From: Halobacillus sp. Marseille-Q1614
Lineage (GTDB): Bacteria > Bacillota > Bacilli > Bacillales > Halobacillaceae
DNA: 64,000 nt
Assembly (NCBI RefSeq): GCF_902809865.1
Contig: NZ_CADDWH010000001.1
Span: 2,542,001-2,606,000 of the forward strand
Direction of reading: 5' to 3'
Shown: in pieces, positions 61,693-64,000 of the stretch
Position numbering within the stretch: the stretch's first letter is position 1
Layout of the letters: every line of letters begins with the position of its first letter
Notes under the pieces: generated by a model
What the model was told of the DNA's origin: nothing
Database searches by the model: none
Seen by the model: the letters and a program-made list of their open reading frames with translations, nothing else
Made by a program: the position numbers and the translations under genes

Positions 61693-63165
61693 ATGAACTT
61701 AAGAAAGCTGGCCAAAACAGCAACCTTAGTCACGCTTAGTACAGTAATTTTAGCAGGTGGTGACGGATTACTAGCAAATGCGGCAACAAAAGATTCCAAA
61801 GATCACAATGAAGACTACGGAATTTCGCAAATTACTCGTTCAGATGTAAGCAGTATGATTGAGCAGCACGGGAATCCAAATTTTGAAGTACCTAAATTCG
61901 ATGAATCTACTATCAAAAATATCCCTTCAGCCACTAAAAAAGACGAGAACGGTAATGAAATGAGAATGGATGTATGGGATACATGGCCGCTTCAGAATGC
62001 CGATGGAACAGTAGCAGAATATAATGGTTATCACATCCTCTTCGGTTTAGCAGGAGATCCTGATAACCCTAATGACACCTTTATCTATATGTTCTATAAA
62101 GATGCAGACGATAAATCTATTGACGACTGGAAGAACGCCGGGCGAGTATTCGACGAAGATGACAAATACAAAGCCAACGATAAATACTTAAAAGACCAAT
62201 CAGAAGAATGGTCCGGTTCAGCAACCTTCACTTCTGATGGGGAAATTCGTTTATTCTATACAAACCGCACAGAATTTAACACAGAAAAAGAGCTTTACGG
62301 AAAACAGACGCTGACAACAGCGCAGGTGAACGTTTCTGAACCAAAAAACGGCACCCTTAATGTAGACGGTGTAGAAGATCATAAATCTATCTTCGAAGGC
62401 GGCGACGGATCCGTTTACCAAAACGTCCAACAAGCTTTCGGCGGCGGTGACATTAACTGGAATGAAAACCATACATTTAGAGATCCTCACTACATCGAGG
62501 AAAACGGCCGCAAATACTTAGTGTTTGAAGCAAATACAGGTACTGACTTTGGATATTCTGGAGAAAAATCTCTTTACAACAAAGCATATTACGGAAATAG
62601 TGAAGAATACTTCCAGGAAGAGAAAGCTAACTTGCTGGAAAGTCCTAAAAGAGAATTTGCAGAACTAGCGAATGGCGCTATTGGCATTATTGAAATCAAT
62701 GACGACTACACGCTTAAGAAAGTTATGGATCCATTAGTTGCTTCTAATACCGTAACGGATGAAATTGAACGTCCTAACATTTTCAAGAAAGATGGCAAGT
62801 GGTACTTGTTCACAAGTGCCCGCGGTTCGAAGATGACCATTGACGGCATCGATGATGAAGATATTTACCTGTTAGGTTACGTTGCGAATTCCTTAACAGG
62901 AGAATTCAAGCCGATGAACAAAACAGGAATTGTCCTGCACCATGACCTTGACCCTTATGATGTAACGTGGAATTACGCGCACTACGCCATTCCTCAAGAA
63001 AATAGCGACGAAGTTGTCGTCACAAGTTATATGACAAACAGAGGTTATTTTGAAGAGGAAAAGTCAACTTTCGCCCCAAGCTTTAAGTTAGAGCTTAATA
63101 ATAAGAAATCTTCTGTCGTAGAAGACAGCATTCTAGAACAAGGACAAATTGTTGACGAAGAATAG
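61693..63165 (+). CDS. sacB: Levansucrase (GH68)
   Basis: A 490-aa secreted enzyme; ATG at 61693 follows ATAGGAGGAAAGC, while the longer open frame 5' lacks such a site. Signal peptide about 1-31 ('LVTLSTVILAGGDGLLANA'). GH68 catalytic triad by comparison with B. subtilis SacB: Asp96 ('DVWDTWP'), Asp264 ('TFRDPH') and Glu359 ('TDEIERPN'). It makes levan and glucose from sucrose. It contains more acidic residues than I recall for B. subtilis SacB, in keeping with a saline habitat (impression only). Followed by levB as in B. subtilis. Confidence 0.95.
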   Translation: MNLRKLAKTATLVTLSTVILAGGDGLLANAATKDSKDHNEDYGISQITRSDVSSMIEQHGNPNFEVPKFDESTIKNIPSATKKDENGNEMRMDVWDTWPLQNADGTVAEYNGYHILFGLAGDPDNPNDTFIYMFYKDADDKSIDDWKNAGRVFDEDDKYKANDKYLKDQSEEWSGSATFTSDGEIRLFYTNRTEFNTEKELYGKQTLTTAQVNVSEPKNGTLNVDGVEDHKSIFEGGDGSVYQNVQQAFGGGDINWNENHTFRDPHYIEENGRKYLVFEANTGTDFGYSGEKSLYNKAYYGNSEEYFQEEKANLLESPKREFAELANGAIGIIEINDDYTLKKVMDPLVASNTVTDEIERPNIFKKDGKWYLFTSARGSKMTIDGIDDEDIYLLGYVANSLTGEFKPMNKTGIVLHHDLDPYDVTWNYAHYAIPQENSDEVVVTSYMTNRGYFEEEKSTFAPSFKLELNNKKSSVVEDSILEQGQIVDEE

Positions 63166-63176
63166 GAATTAGTTTG

Positions 63177-63216
63177 AAAAGGAAATGCCAATGATGAATT
63201 GGCATTTCCTTTTTTA
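63177..63216 (+). terminator. Intergenic terminator or attenuator between sacB and levB
   Basis: A long stem AAAAGGAAATGCCAA / TTGGCATTTCCTTTT followed by TTT. Strong, so levB may be expressed at a lower level than sacB or from its own promoter. Confidence 0.85.
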
Positions 63217-63255
63217 AAATAGTGATAAATATAAAAGAAGAGGTGAATAGACAAC

Positions 63256-64000
63256 ATGAAGAAAAAATTAACAAAGAAATCACTTCTTTGGACATTAATT
63301 GTCCTCTCCTCTCTCTTTCTTTTAACCCTCGGGGTATTATGGATCAACCAGCCAGAAGAACAGGAAGAGGAACCAAGCATTGATAAGACGCACCGTGCCG
63401 ATTACCATTTCACTGCACCGGACCATTGGAAAAATGACCCGCAGAAACCAATTTATTTAGATGGAAAATATCATTATTATTACCTATATAACGGAGACTA
63501 TCCAAGTGGCAATGGAACCGAGTGGCGTCATGCTGTATCCAAGGATTTAATTCACTGGAAAGATGAAGGAGTCGCCATTCCAAAGTATACGAATGAAAAC
63601 GGTGATCCATGGTCTGGTTCTGTTGTTGTTGATAAAAACAATACAGCAGGATTTGGAGAAGATGCTGTAGTGGCAATCGTTACGCAGCCTTCTGCTAATG
63701 GAAAACAGGAGCAATACCTTTGGTACAGTACGGATAAAGGCCAAACGTTCAACTCATATAGTGACGAGCCGGTGATGGCTAACCCTGGCGCGGAAGATTT
63801 CAGAGATCCGAAAATCATCTGGGATAAAAACACGGAAAAATGGGTGTTGCTGATGGCGGAAGGCACAAAAATTGGCTTTTACGAGTCTGAGAATCTAAAA
63901 GACTGGAACTATACCGGCGGATTTCAAACCGAAGATATTGGATTGGTCGAATGCCCTGACCTTTATATGATGCGGGCAGACGACGGTACTTTGAAGTGGG
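63256..64000 (+). CDS. levB: Endolevanase (GH32), 3' end beyond the window
   Basis: At least 248 codons, open to the window end. An N-terminal membrane anchor or signal (about 8-31, 'LLWTLIVLSSLFLLTLGVLW') is followed by a GH32 domain closely following B. subtilis LevB: nucleophile Asp in 'WKNDPQKP' near residue 61, 'FRDPK' near 183, and the acid/base Glu in 'VECPDLYMM' near 234. The Asn-Asp-Pro-Gln variant of the GH32 motif is typical of the endolevanase branch. It cuts levan made by SacB into oligosaccharides. Confidence 0.92.
   Translation, partial: MKKKLTKKSLLWTLIVLSSLFLLTLGVLWINQPEEQEEEPSIDKTHRADYHFTAPDHWKNDPQKPIYLDGKYHYYYLYNGDYPSGNGTEWRHAVSKDLIHWKDEGVAIPKYTNENGDPWSGSVVVDKNNTAGFGEDAVVAIVTQPSANGKQEQYLWYSTDKGQTFNSYSDEPVMANPGAEDFRDPKIIWDKNTEKWVLLMAEGTKIGFYESENLKDWNYTGGFQTEDIGLVECPDLYMMRADDGTLKW

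Noticed and set aside
1-64000. CRISPR arrays, tRNA/rRNA genes, prophage or IS transposases
   Set aside because: No regularly spaced repeats, cloverleaf sequences or transposase/integrase motifs were seen on either strand.

Overview
The window reads as chromosome of a low-GC, endospore-forming Bacillaceae. A moderately halophilic, Halobacillus-like genus is my inference from the gene mix, not something the sequence proves. Supporting signs are strong AGGAGG-type ribosome-binding sites with frequent GTG and TTG starts, CcpA-type cre sites, an S-box (SAM-I) riboswitch, a YheC/D spore-coat ATP-grasp protein, and many leaderless spore-surface-type proteins. I see no rRNA, tRNA, CRISPR array, phage or IS transposase.

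Layout. (1) About 1-16.7 kb: a spore-surface island. It holds SPOCS/DUF3794-like proteins, an acidic serine-rich protein, a six-blade PLL-type lectin, coiled-coil proteins, a tandem four-gene Cys-containing paralog family (one member fused to NIDO and HYR domains), a JAMM peptidase-like gene, a YheC/D protein and several very small proteins. (2) 16.7-28.1 kb: leftward inositol catabolism (LacI regulator, IolX-like dehydrogenase, iolE, iolD, iolA, iolC, iolB, iolG, Na+/inositol-type symporter). GTTAAGCGCTTAAC-type operators lie before the symporter, iolB and iolC. iolJ is absent from the cluster. (3) 28.7-34.4 kb: a sucrose/fructo-oligosaccharide module (LacI regulator, intracellular GH32, ABC importer). 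(4) 34.5-42.9 kb: biotin-independent malonate decarboxylase (mdcG, a fused mdcDE, mdcC, mdcB, mdcA, mdcH), a GntR regulator and the divergent madLM malonate carrier, with three shared operator-like boxes. (5) 43-46.7 kb: a PLA2-like protein, an FAH-family hydrolase, carbonic anhydrase beside a decayed SulP remnant, a 36-aa membrane peptide and an MFS transporter. (6) 46.7-55.2 kb: a 1198-aa secreted GH32 fructanase whose catalytic domain is interrupted by about 500 residues, an RbsCAB-like ABC importer and a DeoR regulator. (7) 55.2-56.9 kb: a small protein and mmuM under an S-box riboswitch; a 130-bp dispersed repeat sits between riboswitch and gene. (8) 57.1-64 kb: a YesMN-type two-component system, an orphan sugar-binding lipoprotein, levansucrase sacB and endolevanase levB (cut by the window end).

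How it fits together. Three separately regulated fructan modules cover levan synthesis (SacB), extracellular cleavage (LevB and the giant GH32), import by two different ABC systems, and intracellular hydrolysis. They sit beside inositol and malonate catabolism. The least explained part is the spore-surface island: its paralog expansion, the NIDO-HYR-SPOCS fusion, the lectin propeller and the tiny accessory ORFs look like an under-described spore outer-layer locus.
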